A stretch of 33,421 bases of DNA, from the NCBI GenBank assembly GCA_902798105.1, contig CADBVG010000005.1, forward strand, positions 1 through 33,421, written 5' to 3'. Source of the stretch: an uncultured Eubacteriales bacterium. GTDB lineage: Bacteria; Bacillota; Clostridia; Christensenellales; Aristaeellaceae. This document shows positions 1 through 7,560 of the stretch, in pieces; position 1 is the stretch's first letter, and each line of letters starts with the position of its first letter. A model generated the notes under the pieces. That model was given only the letters and a program-made list of their open reading frames with translations, made no database searches and had not been told where the DNA came from. The translations under genes were made by a program, and so were the position numbers.

Positions 1-253
1 CGCCGCTGCCCGGGGCCCGCCGCCGCCCGGGGTGTGCCCGCCGGGGCCCGGGGCTGCCCGCCCGGGGCACACTTCGCTCTGCGAAAGTGCGTCGTTTGCG
101 ATAAGGTGGCGCGTCGTTTTCGATACGGGAGGGGGGATCCGCATCTCTGGGTGTGCCCGCCGGAGACCGCGCCCCAGGGACACGCGAATTTCCGACAATT
201 TCCGGGGTGGGGGTATCAGCCTTTCCCCGGTTGTTTGAAAGGGGTATTTGGAA
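1..253. other. GC-rich intergenic or leader region, no gene supported
   Basis: Very G+C-rich at the left edge, with repeated GCCCGGGG-like blocks and a 15-base direct repeat GGGTGTGCCCGCCGG at 30-44 and 149-163. An imperfect hairpin (GCACACTTCGC facing GCGAAAGTGC) lies at 67-90. Two frames are open here, but they read as low-complexity proline/glycine/arginine strings with no ribosome site, so no gene is called. The region could be the end of an upstream gene, a regulatory stretch or a protein-binding site. Confidence 0.5.
89..125 (+). repeat. 15-bp direct repeat, 22-bp period
   Basis: GCGTCGTTTGCGATA at 89-103 and GCGTCGTTTTCGATA at 111-125 differ at one base and start 22 bp apart, about two turns of the DNA helix. 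This spacing suits binding of one protein to one face of the helix. What binds is not known from sequence. Confidence 0.55.
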
Positions 254-850
254 ATGAAATCTACGCTCACTTTTCAAGTGGATGGTGCAACGGCCATCGG
301 CACGCTTTATTCGGGCAGGCGGTTCGTGATAGATGCCACTGATGTGGAAAAGGTGGCAGCATTATCCTGGCGTGTAAACAAGGATGGATATCTTGCTCAC
401 TATGACCATCAAATGTCCATTGAATTTCTCCTGCACCGTTGGCTGATGGGTGTGGATGATCCTCGCATCATCGTGGATCATGCCAACCGCGACAGGCTCG
501 ATTGCAGACGGATTAATCTCCGTATCGTCACCCCTACGCAGAATTCAGCGAATCACAGCCTATTCCAAACAAATAAAACTGGGTACACTGGCGTCTACTA
601 CTCCAAGTGTGCCGGGCGGTACGAAGTGAAGGTCGGATATGGCGGTAAACGAATAAAACTTGGCTCGTCAAAAGATGATCTGGTTACTCTGGCGCAGATG
701 TATAACATCGGCGCTTCTTTCTTTTTCGGCGAGTATGCCGGTGCCCTGAATAATGTACCTGACCCGACTGATGATCTGGTAAAACGTGTTATCGCAAAAT
801 GCGAAAAATACACTGGGGCACCTGCGAATGCAGATGCCCCAGCCGCATGA
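254..850 (+). CDS. HNH-AP2 homing-endonuclease-like protein
   Basis: 198 residues. The middle carries an HNH nuclease motif (VDHANRDRLDCRRINLRIVT, with D75-H76 and N88). Residues about 108-150 form an AP2-like DNA-binding domain starting TGYTGVYY. This pairing is typical of free-standing phage homing endonucleases that cut DNA and spread themselves. An in-frame TTG at 248 lies upstream, but AAAGGGG at 238-244 is well spaced for the ATG at 254. The gene stops 10 bases before the methyltransferase, whose ribosome site lies at 849-855. It is a divergent relative of the gene at 2126-2725: both share FGEY, a VPD segment and a final (E)KC motif. The family assignment is strong. Activity and target site are not shown. 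Confidence 0.85.
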   Translation: MKSTLTFQVDGATAIGTLYSGRRFVIDATDVEKVAALSWRVNKDGYLAHYDHQMSIEFLLHRWLMGVDDPRIIVDHANRDRLDCRRINLRIVTPTQNSANHSLFQTNKTGYTGVYYSKCAGRYEVKVGYGGKRIKLGSSKDDLVTLAQMYNIGASFFFGEYAGALNNVPDPTDDLVKRVIAKCEKYTGAPANADAPAA

Positions 851-860
851 GGAGGAAATC

Positions 861-2129
861 ATGAATACGAATCTGAACATGCAGCGGATGCCGATTGACC
901 GGCTGAAGCCCGCAAAGTACAACCCCAGGAAAGACCTGAAGCCCGGCGATCCGGCTTACGAGAAGATCAAGCGCAGCCTGCATGACTTCGGATACGTTGA
1001 CCCCATCGTGTGGAACGAGGTCACCGGCAACATCGTCGGCGGGCATCAGCGCTACAAGGTGCTGAAAGCGGAGGGCGCGACGGAAGTAGATTGCGTTGTC
1101 GTCCACATCGAGAACCCGCAGGATGAAAAGGCGCTGAACATCGCGCTCAACAAAGCCACCGGCGACTGGGAGCCCACTGCCCTGGCCGACATTCTGCAGG
1201 ATCTGCAACTCTCGGGCTATGACTTGGGCGCAACCGGCTTTGACGCCGCCGAGGTGGATGACCTGTTTTCAAAGGTGCACGACAAGGAGACCAAAGAGGA
1301 TGACTTTGACGTCGAGGAGGAGCTTAAGCAGCCCGCCTTCTCCCGTAAGGGGGATATCTGGCACCTCGGCAGGCATGTCGTTTTGTGCGGCGATTCCACG
1401 CTCGCTGAAAGCTATGAACAGCTTCTGGCCGGTACGAAGGTCAACATGATTCTGAGCGACCTGCCGTACTTTGTGGCCTACCATGGAACCGCCGGGACGA
1501 TCCAGAATGACAACCTGCCCGACGCGGAAGCCCTTGAATTCACGCTGAAGGCGATGCGCTGCATGTATAATGCCCTGGCCGATGACGGCAGCATCTACAT
1601 CTTCCACGCTGACACGAAGGGTCTCATTTTCCGAAAGGCGTTTGACGAAGCCGGCTTCTACCTCTCCGGCTGCTGCATCTGGAAAAAGAACAGCCTCGTG
1701 CTCGGCAGGAGCCCCTACCAGTGGATGCACGAGCCGTGCCTGTTTGGCTGGAAGAAGGATGGGAAGCACAGATGGTATTCCGACCGGAAGCAGACGACGG
1801 TGTGGGAATATGATCGGCCCAAGTCCAGCAAGGAGCATCCGACGATGAAGCCGGTGGGGCTCATGGCATACCCAATACGTAACAGCACCATGACCAACGG
1901 CATTGTGCTCGACCCGTTCCTGGGCTCCGGCTCCACACTCATCGCGTGTGATGAGATGGACCGCGTCTGCATGGGCATTGAGATCGATGAAAAGTTCGTC
2001 GATGTCATCTGCAAGCGATACATCGAAAGCCATGAAGGGCGAAGCGATGATGTGTATGTAATCCGCGATGGTGAGAAACTGCAATATGCTGATGTGGTGG
2101 AGGATACGGCGGAGGAAGCAGACGCATGA
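861..2129 (+). CDS. ParB-like domain/DNA methyltransferase (N4-cytosine/N6-adenine class)
   Basis: 422 residues. The N-terminal 110 residues are a ParB/Srx-like domain (KYNPRKDL near 19, then GGHQRYKVL near 60-68). A methyltransferase follows: catalytic motif IV at 200-203 and the S-adenosylmethionine-binding motif DPFLGSGST at 351-359, followed by GIEIDEKF. The motif order (catalytic before AdoMet) fits the beta class. Motif IV reads DLPY instead of the usual DPPY/SPPY, a departure at the catalytic loop. The ATG at 861 is chosen because GAGGAGG lies six bases upstream, within the preceding gene's end. Such orphan phage enzymes usually protect DNA from host restriction; no cognate restriction enzyme is visible. 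It is translationally coupled (ATGA overlap) to the next HNH-AP2 gene. Confidence 0.9.
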   Translation: MNTNLNMQRMPIDRLKPAKYNPRKDLKPGDPAYEKIKRSLHDFGYVDPIVWNEVTGNIVGGHQRYKVLKAEGATEVDCVVVHIENPQDEKALNIALNKATGDWEPTALADILQDLQLSGYDLGATGFDAAEVDDLFSKVHDKETKEDDFDVEEELKQPAFSRKGDIWHLGRHVVLCGDSTLAESYEQLLAGTKVNMILSDLPYFVAYHGTAGTIQNDNLPDAEALEFTLKAMRCMYNALADDGSIYIFHADTKGLIFRKAFDEAGFYLSGCCIWKKNSLVLGRSPYQWMHEPCLFGWKKDGKHRWYSDRKQTTVWEYDRPKSSKEHPTMKPVGLMAYPIRNSTMTNGIVLDPFLGSGSTLIACDEMDRVCMGIEIDEKFVDVICKRYIESHEGRSDDVYVIRDGEKLQYADVVEDTAEEADA

Positions 2130-2725
2130 GCAATATCAGTTATCGTTTCGATGGTTCCACTGGATACGGGCAGTTGCCGGATGGCACTGTCTTTATGTTT
2201 GACAGGGACAAGTTCGACGCAATCAGCTCCTATAACTGGTATCGCAACTACAATGATCCTGAGAAGCTCCTCTACATCACAAACCGCTTTGGAAAGAAGC
2301 TTCATGATTATCTTGTGGATTGCCCGAAGGGACTTGAGGTCGATCATATCAACCTCAACACCCTGGACAACAGGATGTGTAATCTGAGGATTGTGACGCA
2401 CCAGCAGAATCAGTGCAATCAACCGGTGCAGAAGAACAACACGTCCGGTGTATCGGGAGTCAGCTATTATCCTCCAAGGAAGAAGTACAGGGCGAGGATA
2501 AAGATCGGACAGCATGAAATCCATCTCGGGTACTATGAGGCTTTTGAACAGGCAGTCCAGGCGAGGAACGTCGGGATGGAATGTATGTTTGGAGAGTACG
2601 GACGGTATAATGACGTTCCCGATGCTCCAGACTGGCTCAGGAGAAACGTCACGGAAAAATGCTCACGCTTCGCGGAATTATCCATCTGCGAAGCGTTTTC
2701 TATTGGCAGGGCGCAAAGTGCATGA
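2126..2725 (+). CDS. HNH-AP2 homing-endonuclease-like protein (second copy)
   Basis: 199 residues with the same layout as the gene at 254-850: HNH core EVDHINLNTLDNRMCNLRIV near the middle, then an AP2-like segment (TSGVSGVSYYPPRKKYRARI) and the closing FGEY...VPDAPDW block. Its ATG overlaps the methyltransferase stop codon in an ATGA, so translation is probably coupled. The two copies are clearly paralogous but much diverged in sequence, so this is not a recent tandem duplication. Flanking a conserved gene is a common position for homing nucleases. Whether it still cuts cannot be judged; the HNH residues appear intact. Confidence 0.85.
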   Translation: MSNISYRFDGSTGYGQLPDGTVFMFDRDKFDAISSYNWYRNYNDPEKLLYITNRFGKKLHDYLVDCPKGLEVDHINLNTLDNRMCNLRIVTHQQNQCNQPVQKNNTSGVSGVSYYPPRKKYRARIKIGQHEIHLGYYEAFEQAVQARNVGMECMFGEYGRYNDVPDAPDWLRRNVTEKCSRFAELSICEAFSIGRAQSA

Positions 2726-2743
2726 CGGGGATGGTGAATCAAG

Positions 2744-2881
2744 ATGAGCGCTGAACAAAAGATCATGTGCGCGGTCGTCCAGGTGGACATGTTCCTGGTG
2801 GACTGTTGGAAATGGCTGCTCGCCATTCTGCTTATGACGGGAATCACCATTGTGGTGATTCTCAATACGAGATGGAAATAA
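2744..2881 (+). CDS. 45-residue single-pass membrane microprotein
   Basis: A short frame (MSAEQKIMCAVVQV...NTRWK) with one hydrophobic helix at about residues 23-40 (WLLAILLMTGITIVVIL) and a basic end. A GGTG-type ribosome site lies about seven bases before the ATG. It sits in the 190-base gap between the HNH-AP2 gene and the small terminase, on the same strand and with good codon use. Small membrane proteins are common in such gaps, but I do not recognise a family. Function unknown. Confidence 0.55.
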   Translation: MSAEQKIMCAVVQVDMFLVDCWKWLLAILLMTGITIVVILNTRWK

Positions 2882-2914
2882 GAGCTATCAAAAAAAGATT
2901 GGAGGTGATGACAG

Positions 2915-3409
2915 ATGGCTACCAGAGGAAGAAAGCCCCTGCCCACGGCGCTGAAGGTGCTGGAGGGCGACCGGGGCAAGGGACGCAGGCCGCTGAACAC
3001 GGATGAACCGATGCCGCCGCAGGTCAATGTGGAGTGTCCCGACTGGCTGATGCCCGAGGCGCAGCAGGAATGGCAGCGTCTGGCTCCTTCCCTGATCGCA
3101 ATGGGTGTGCTGACTGAGCACGATTTGGAGGCGTTCGCCGGTTACTGCCAGGCATACGCCCGGTGGCGTGAAGCGGAGGAATTCCTGTCGAAGCACGGCA
3201 CCATCTTCAAGACGCCCAGCGGCTATGTGCAGCAGGTTCCCCAGGTCAGCATCGCCATGCAGAACCTGAAGATCATGCAGTCTTTCTGCTCGGAGTTCGG
3301 CCTGACGCCGTCCAGCCGGGCACGGTTGTACGCCAACACAGGCGAAAAGGCAGGCGACGACGACCCGATGGAGTCGGTGCTGAAGGGCGGGTGGCAGGAT
3401 GTTCAGTGA
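2915..3409 (+). CDS. terS: Phage terminase small subunit (P27 family)
   Basis: 164 residues. The start MATRGRKPLPTALKVLEGDR is typical of the P27 small-terminase family. A helical part follows (CPDWLMPEAQQEWQRL, then LTEHDLEAFAGYCQAYARWR), the usual DNA-recognition and oligomerisation region. Small terminase recognises the packaging site and hands the DNA to the motor subunit. The ATG has a strong GGAGGTGAT site. The last 11 bases overlap the large-subunit gene, so the two are probably made together. Confidence 0.92.
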   Translation: MATRGRKPLPTALKVLEGDRGKGRRPLNTDEPMPPQVNVECPDWLMPEAQQEWQRLAPSLIAMGVLTEHDLEAFAGYCQAYARWREAEEFLSKHGTIFKTPSGYVQQVPQVSIAMQNLKIMQSFCSEFGLTPSSRARLYANTGEKAGDDDPMESVLKGGWQDVQ

Positions 3410-4949
3410 GGCGAAGGCCCGTCGGGTGACGCAGTTCATTCAATGCCTGCGCCACACAAAGGGCGAGTTCCACGGTCAGCCCTTCAAGCTGCTGCCCTGG
3501 CAGGAGAAGGTTGTGAGAGACGTGTTCGGCACGGTGCGGGATGATGATCCCACCATGCGCCAGTATAACACGGCCTATATCGAAATACCAAAAAAGAATG
3601 GAAAGAGTGAACTCGGCGCGGCCATCGCACTGAATATGCTGTGCAACGATGACGAGTGGCGGGCAGAGGTATACTCCTGTGCCAGCGACCGCCAGCAGGC
3701 CGCGATTGTGTTCGATGTCGCCGTGGACATGGTGAAGCAGTCCCCGGCGCTGTCGCGGCGCATCAAGATCATACCATCCACCAAGCGCATGGTATACCAG
3801 CCCACCGGCAGCATTTACCAGGTGTTGTCCTCGGAGGTGGCGACCAAGCACGGCCTGAACGTCAGCGCCTGCATCTTCGATGAGCTGCACACCCAGCCGA
3901 CCCGCGCCTTGTATGACGTCATGACCCAGGGCTCCGGCGACGCCCGGAAGCAGCCTCTGTGGTTTCTGCTGACGACGGCGGGCACCGACAGGAACAGCAT
4001 CTGCTGGGAGGTTCACCAGAAGGCGCTGGACATCATCGAGGGCAGGAAGGACGATCCCCGGTTCTACCCAGTGCTGTTCGGCCTGCCGGATGATGCCGAC
4101 TGGACGGATGAGCGCAACTGGTATCGCGCCAATCCCTCTCTCGACAAGACCATCGCCATCGACAAGGTGCGCGACGCCTTCCGCAAGGCCCAGGAGACGC
4201 CCGCCGACGAGAACATGTTCCGCCAGTTGCGCCTGAACCAGTGGGTCAAGCAGTCCGTCCGCTGGATGCCAATGGACAAGTGGGACGAATGCGGCGGAGC
4301 GGTCAATGAGTATGAGCTTGAAGGCCGTGAATGCTACGCTGGCCTCGACCTTTCGAGCACCAGCGACCTGACAGCCATGGTGCTTGTGTTCCCGCCCAGG
4401 GACGAGGATGAGCAGTACATCGTACTGCCGTTCTTCTGGCTCCCGGAGGATACGCTTCAGCTGCGCGTCCGCCGCGACCATGTCATGTATGACAAATGGG
4501 AAAAACAGGGTTTCATCATGACGACGGAGGGCAACGTCGTTCACTACGGCTTTATCGAGCAGTTCATCCTGAAGCTGGGTGAACGGTTCAACATCCGGGA
4601 GATCGCCTACGACCGCTGGAATGCCACGATGATGGTGCAGCAGCTGGAGGACGACGGCTTCACGATGGTGCCCTTCGGACAGGGCTTCCGGGACATGAGC
4701 CCGCCCACGAAGGAGCTCATGCGCATCGTGCTGGAGCGCAAGCTCAACCACGGCGGACACCCGGTGCTCCGGTGGAACATGGACAACGCCTTCGTGCGCA
4801 CGGACCCGGCGGGCAACCTGAAGATCGACAAGGAGAAGAGCACCGAGAAGGTGGACGGCGCGGTAGCGCTGGTCATGGCGCTCGACCGGGCAATGAAGAA
4901 CCAGAACAGCAGCTCCGTCTATGATGACCGGGGGCTGCTTATTTTGTGA
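3399..4949 (+). CDS. terL: Phage terminase large subunit
   Basis: 516 residues, normal length. The ATPase half has Walker A PKKNGKS at residues 64-70 and Walker B ACIFDE ending in D161-E162. The nuclease half begins with the acidic residue in GLDLSST (D317), continues through AYDRWN, and ends with KVDGAVALVMALDRA. This enzyme cuts concatemeric DNA and pumps it into the prohead through the portal. It belongs to the YmfN/Terminase_1 type usual in HK97-like phages. Expression is coupled to the small subunit by an 11-base overlap. No defect is seen. Confidence 0.96.
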   Translation: MFSEAKARRVTQFIQCLRHTKGEFHGQPFKLLPWQEKVVRDVFGTVRDDDPTMRQYNTAYIEIPKKNGKSELGAAIALNMLCNDDEWRAEVYSCASDRQQAAIVFDVAVDMVKQSPALSRRIKIIPSTKRMVYQPTGSIYQVLSSEVATKHGLNVSACIFDELHTQPTRALYDVMTQGSGDARKQPLWFLLTTAGTDRNSICWEVHQKALDIIEGRKDDPRFYPVLFGLPDDADWTDERNWYRANPSLDKTIAIDKVRDAFRKAQETPADENMFRQLRLNQWVKQSVRWMPMDKWDECGGAVNEYELEGRECYAGLDLSSTSDLTAMVLVFPPRDEDEQYIVLPFFWLPEDTLQLRVRRDHVMYDKWEKQGFIMTTEGNVVHYGFIEQFILKLGERFNIREIAYDRWNATMMVQQLEDDGFTMVPFGQGFRDMSPPTKELMRIVLERKLNHGGHPVLRWNMDNAFVRTDPAGNLKIDKEKSTEKVDGAVALVMALDRAMKNQNSSSVYDDRGLLIL

Positions 4950-4955
4950 GGGCTT

Positions 4956-5570
4956 ATGATCGATTATAGTGGAAGGTTTCGCTCCCTTGTCAGGCACCGC
5001 CATGGGCTGACAAGGATCACGCTCATTGAGTATCCCGGCCCGGACGACTGGATGGCCGTCAAGCGCCGCGCCCTGATCACCGCCGGGAAACGTCCCAGGA
5101 ACAGCCCTGATTCGGAGTGGATAGAGCGCATGCTGGATTGCAGGCATTCTCCCATCCGCCGGGCCATGTACAGCTTCGAGATCGAGGACATCCCCAGCAA
5201 CACGGCGACCCATTTTGCGCGTCATGTTCACGCACAGCCCTATGTGTCCACGCTCCGGACAGACAGGACGCCGCCTGAGTATATCAAGCAGGCGGTGGAT
5301 GATTTGACCAAGGCCATGGACGGCGACCTTGCGGCCCGCTGCACGCCGGTCAGCATGATCCTGGACTGTAATGCGGAAGCGCTCATGATCATGGCGAACA
5401 AGCGCCTGTGCATGACTGCCGCCGAGATCACGCGCACCATCATGCAGGGCATGCGGGAAGTCGTGGTAAGGGCGACTCCCGAGATGAAGCGGCACCTGGT
5501 GCCCCATTGCATCTACTGCGGCGGCATCTGCCACGAATACAACTCCTGCGGAATGCACAGGCACTACTGA
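4956..5570 (+). CDS. ThyX-like (flavin-dependent thymidylate synthase-related) protein, atypical
   Basis: 204 residues. The stretch RRAMYSFEIEDIPSNTATHF followed by ARHVHAQPYVSTLRTDR matches the pattern of ThyX, where a beta strand is followed by the substrate-binding RHRxxS signature. MILDCNAEALMIMANKRLC matches the later ThyX helix (NAR...RLC). The signature is altered here (R89-H90-V-H), so normal dUMP methylation is doubtful. The C-terminus adds four cysteines (C185, C188, C192, C198) in a possible zinc knuckle. The gene starts seven bases after the large terminase with a GAGGG site. The position inside the packaging module suggests a virion- or packaging-linked role or nucleotide metabolism. 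The family call is moderate and the activity uncertain. Confidence 0.65.
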   Translation: MIDYSGRFRSLVRHRHGLTRITLIEYPGPDDWMAVKRRALITAGKRPRNSPDSEWIERMLDCRHSPIRRAMYSFEIEDIPSNTATHFARHVHAQPYVSTLRTDRTPPEYIKQAVDDLTKAMDGDLAARCTPVSMILDCNAEALMIMANKRLCMTAAEITRTIMQGMREVVVRATPEMKRHLVPHCIYCGGICHEYNSCGMHRHY

Positions 5571-5583
5571 CGAGGTGAGCATC

Positions 5584-5925
5584 ATGACCATGAAACCGAG
5601 ACGCCCCTGCCGCTATCCGGGCTGCGCCGGGTTCTGCGAACAGGGGCAGGTCTATTGCAAGGAACACATCGCCGAGAGCAGCGACCGGCTGCGCGGCGGC
5701 GCTGCCTTCAGGGGCTACGACCGCCGGTGGCGCGACGCGCGGGCTGCCTATTTGCGGCGTCATCCGCTGTGCGTATCCTGCCAGGCGGAAGGAAAACTGA
5801 CTGCTGCCACGGTCGTCGACCATATCATCCCGCACAGGGGTGACATGAAGCTGTTCTGGGATGAATCCAACTGGCAGCCGCTCTGTAAAGAGCACCACGA
5901 CCAGAAGACGGGAAGGGGCTTGTGA
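5584..5925 (+). CDS. HNH endonuclease (packaging-associated)
   Basis: 113 residues. A small cysteine cluster (C9, C14, C18, C25) precedes an HNH fold with zinc cysteines LCVSC (C63, C66), catalytic VVDHIIPH (D79-H80) and NWQPLCKEHHDQKT at the end. Small HNH proteins of this kind lie next to terminase genes in many HK97-type phages and are needed for cleavage of packaged DNA in HK97-like systems. A GTG at 5575 is possible, but GAGGTG at 5572-5577 is the ribosome site for the ATG at 5584. Confidence 0.88.
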   Translation: MTMKPRRPCRYPGCAGFCEQGQVYCKEHIAESSDRLRGGAAFRGYDRRWRDARAAYLRRHPLCVSCQAEGKLTAATVVDHIIPHRGDMKLFWDESNWQPLCKEHHDQKTGRGL

Positions 5926-5936
5926 TGACTGACACT

Positions 5937-6215
5937 TTAATTCTTTCTCGGGATGAGGATCTCCATATCTCCTATGAGCTTGTGCTTTGCCATCAGTCCC
6001 TGCAGCATGTGGCCGGAGATTTCCTCATTGAGCTCATCGCCCACATACAGATCACCGTCCGGCTGCACGTAGAAGCATTCGGAGATGGTTTCTGCTGTAT
6101 AGTGAAGACCGTCCTCTATGAAGCCGTTCTTGCCGCAGATATCGGTGATCTGCTGCTGGACTTCTCTTTTGAGGTTGTCAGCATTATCCATTGCGCCTTT
6201 GAAATGAATGACCAT
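5937..6215 (-). CDS. Small protein of unknown function, opposite strand to the late genes
   Basis: 92 residues reading leftward, filling the only gap of the head module without crossing either neighbour. Codon use on the minus strand is like the rest of the phage (many ATC, CTG, GGC, AAG), whereas the plus-strand frame over the same DNA reads as a hydrophobic/histidine-rich shadow. On the minus strand GGGTGGTGA precedes the ATG by about five bases, and an extended -10 (TGGTATACT) lies about 30 bases upstream. The protein is acidic and soluble (QPDGDLYVGDELNEEISG); no family is recognised. Convergent with the HNH gene and divergent from the portal, it is probably a moron expressed independently of the late operon. 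Confidence 0.72.
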   Translation of the reverse strand: MVIHFKGAMDNADNLKREVQQQITDICGKNGFIEDGLHYTAETISECFYVQPDGDLYVGDELNEEISGHMLQGLMAKHKLIGDMEILIPRKN

Positions 6216-6246
6216 AACGTCACCACCCTGTTCATACTCTATGGGC

Positions 6247-6255
6247 AGTATACCA
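6247..6255 (-). promoter_or_regulatory. Candidate extended -10 promoter for the antisense gene
   Basis: Minus-strand TGGTATACT, an extended -10 (TGn plus TATACT), lies 32 bases before the ATG at 6215. A second -10-like TATAAT is at 6265-6260 on the same strand. Neither has a good -35 hexamer. Confidence 0.45.
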
Positions 6256-6284
6256 CATGATTATATGGAAAGGAAAGAGCGAAC

Positions 6285-7556
6285 ATGAAAAATCCCTTCT
6301 CCGGCCTTTTCCGAGCTCGTGACAAGCCCGGCAGGCGACCTTCGCCCAGGGATGCCGTCAGCGGCGCACCGTCGTTCTTCTTTGGCAGCAGCGGTGCCGG
6401 AAAGTCCGTCACGGTCCAGACGGCGATCCAGCTGTCAACTGTCTACGCCTGCGTGCGTGTCATCTCCGAGACCATTGCCAGCCTGCCACTGGGCGTATAT
6501 CAGGTTGAGGGCGAGGGCACGAAGAAGGCGACGGACCATCCGCTGTACCGGTTGCTCCACGATGAGCCCAACAGTGAAATGACCTCCTTCGTGCTGCGGG
6601 AGGTCATGCTGGCGCACCTGCTGCTCTATGGCAACAGCTACTGCCAGATCATCCGGACGGGGCGGAATCGTATCACCGGCCTCTACCCCTTGCTCCCGGA
6701 CAAGATGAACGTGGACAGGGATAAGAACGGCGTACTGACGTATGCGTACACCACCACCTCCGGTGAGGCGGTTACACTGGCCCCCGAGGATGTGCTGCAC
6801 ATTCCCGGTCTGGGCTTCGACGGCATCATGGGCTACAGTCCCATCGCCATCGAGCGCAACGCCATCGGCCTGGGCATCGCCGCCGAGGAATACGGCGGGA
6901 AGTTCTTCTCCAATGGAGCTCGGCCCTCGGGCATCCTGACGCACCCGAACACGGTGAAGAACCCCAAGGCGCTCCGGGAAAGCTGGAACGCAGCCTATGG
7001 CGGCTCTTCCAATGCTGGTCGGGTCTGCGTGCTGGAGGAAGGCATGCGCTTTGAGTCCATCGCCATGCCGAACAACGAGGCGCAGTTCCTGGAAACGCGG
7101 AAGTTCCAGGTGGATGAAATCTGTCGCATCTTCCGTGTGCCGCCGCACCTGGTGAGCAACCTTGAGCACGCCACGTTCTCCAACATCGAGCACCAGTCCA
7201 TCGACTTCGCCGTCCACACTATCCGACCCTGGCTGGTACGCATTGAACAGAGCATGAATCGCGCTCTTTTCACAGACCGTGAGAAGGGCGTTTATTATGT
7301 CCAGTTCAATATCGACGGCCTGATGCGCGGTGACTACAAGTCCCGCATGGAAGGCTACGCCATTGCCCGCCAGAATGGGTGGATGAGCGCCAACGACATC
7401 CGCGCTTTGGAGAACCAGAACCCCATCCCCGCAGAGGATGGAGGCGATGCCCTGCTCGTGAACGGGAACATGATCCCCATCACCAGTGCCATGCAGGCGC
7501 GGGCGGAGGACGCCACGGGCAGCACAACCAAAATCGACAACCGAAAAGGAGGTTAA
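6285..7556 (+). CDS. HK97-type portal protein
   Basis: 423 residues, standard family length. It has the diagnostic early stretch AIQLSTVYACVRVISETIAS, followed by LHDEPNSEMTSFVLR, YGNSYCQI and the C-terminal VPPHLVSNLEHATFSNIEHQ. Twelve copies form the ring through which DNA enters the head and to which the tail joins. AAAGGAAAG is a fair ribosome site for the ATG. Five bases separate it from the protease gene, as expected for a head operon. Confidence 0.96.
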   Translation: MKNPFSGLFRARDKPGRRPSPRDAVSGAPSFFFGSSGAGKSVTVQTAIQLSTVYACVRVISETIASLPLGVYQVEGEGTKKATDHPLYRLLHDEPNSEMTSFVLREVMLAHLLLYGNSYCQIIRTGRNRITGLYPLLPDKMNVDRDKNGVLTYAYTTTSGEAVTLAPEDVLHIPGLGFDGIMGYSPIAIERNAIGLGIAAEEYGGKFFSNGARPSGILTHPNTVKNPKALRESWNAAYGGSSNAGRVCVLEEGMRFESIAMPNNEAQFLETRKFQVDEICRIFRVPPHLVSNLEHATFSNIEHQSIDFAVHTIRPWLVRIEQSMNRALFTDREKGVYYVQFNIDGLMRGDYKSRMEGYAIARQNGWMSANDIRALENQNPIPAEDGGDALLVNGNMIPITSAMQARAEDATGSTTKIDNRKGG

Positions 7557-7560
7557 GCCT

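Noticed and set aside
32..342. Two short open frames in the GC-rich left edge
   Set aside because: Low-complexity proline/glycine/arginine composition, no ribosome site, and one runs into the first nuclease gene.
3273..5591. A 772-codon open frame on the minus strand
   Set aside because: It lies opposite the terminase and ThyX-like genes, which have clear families and ribosome sites. It is a by-product of their high third-position G+C and matches no known protein.
5925..6260. Plus-strand open frame of about 112 codons after the HNH gene
   Set aside because: It overlaps the minus-strand gene, has hydrophobic/histidine-rich shadow composition and atypical codons. The minus-strand frame is the better gene.
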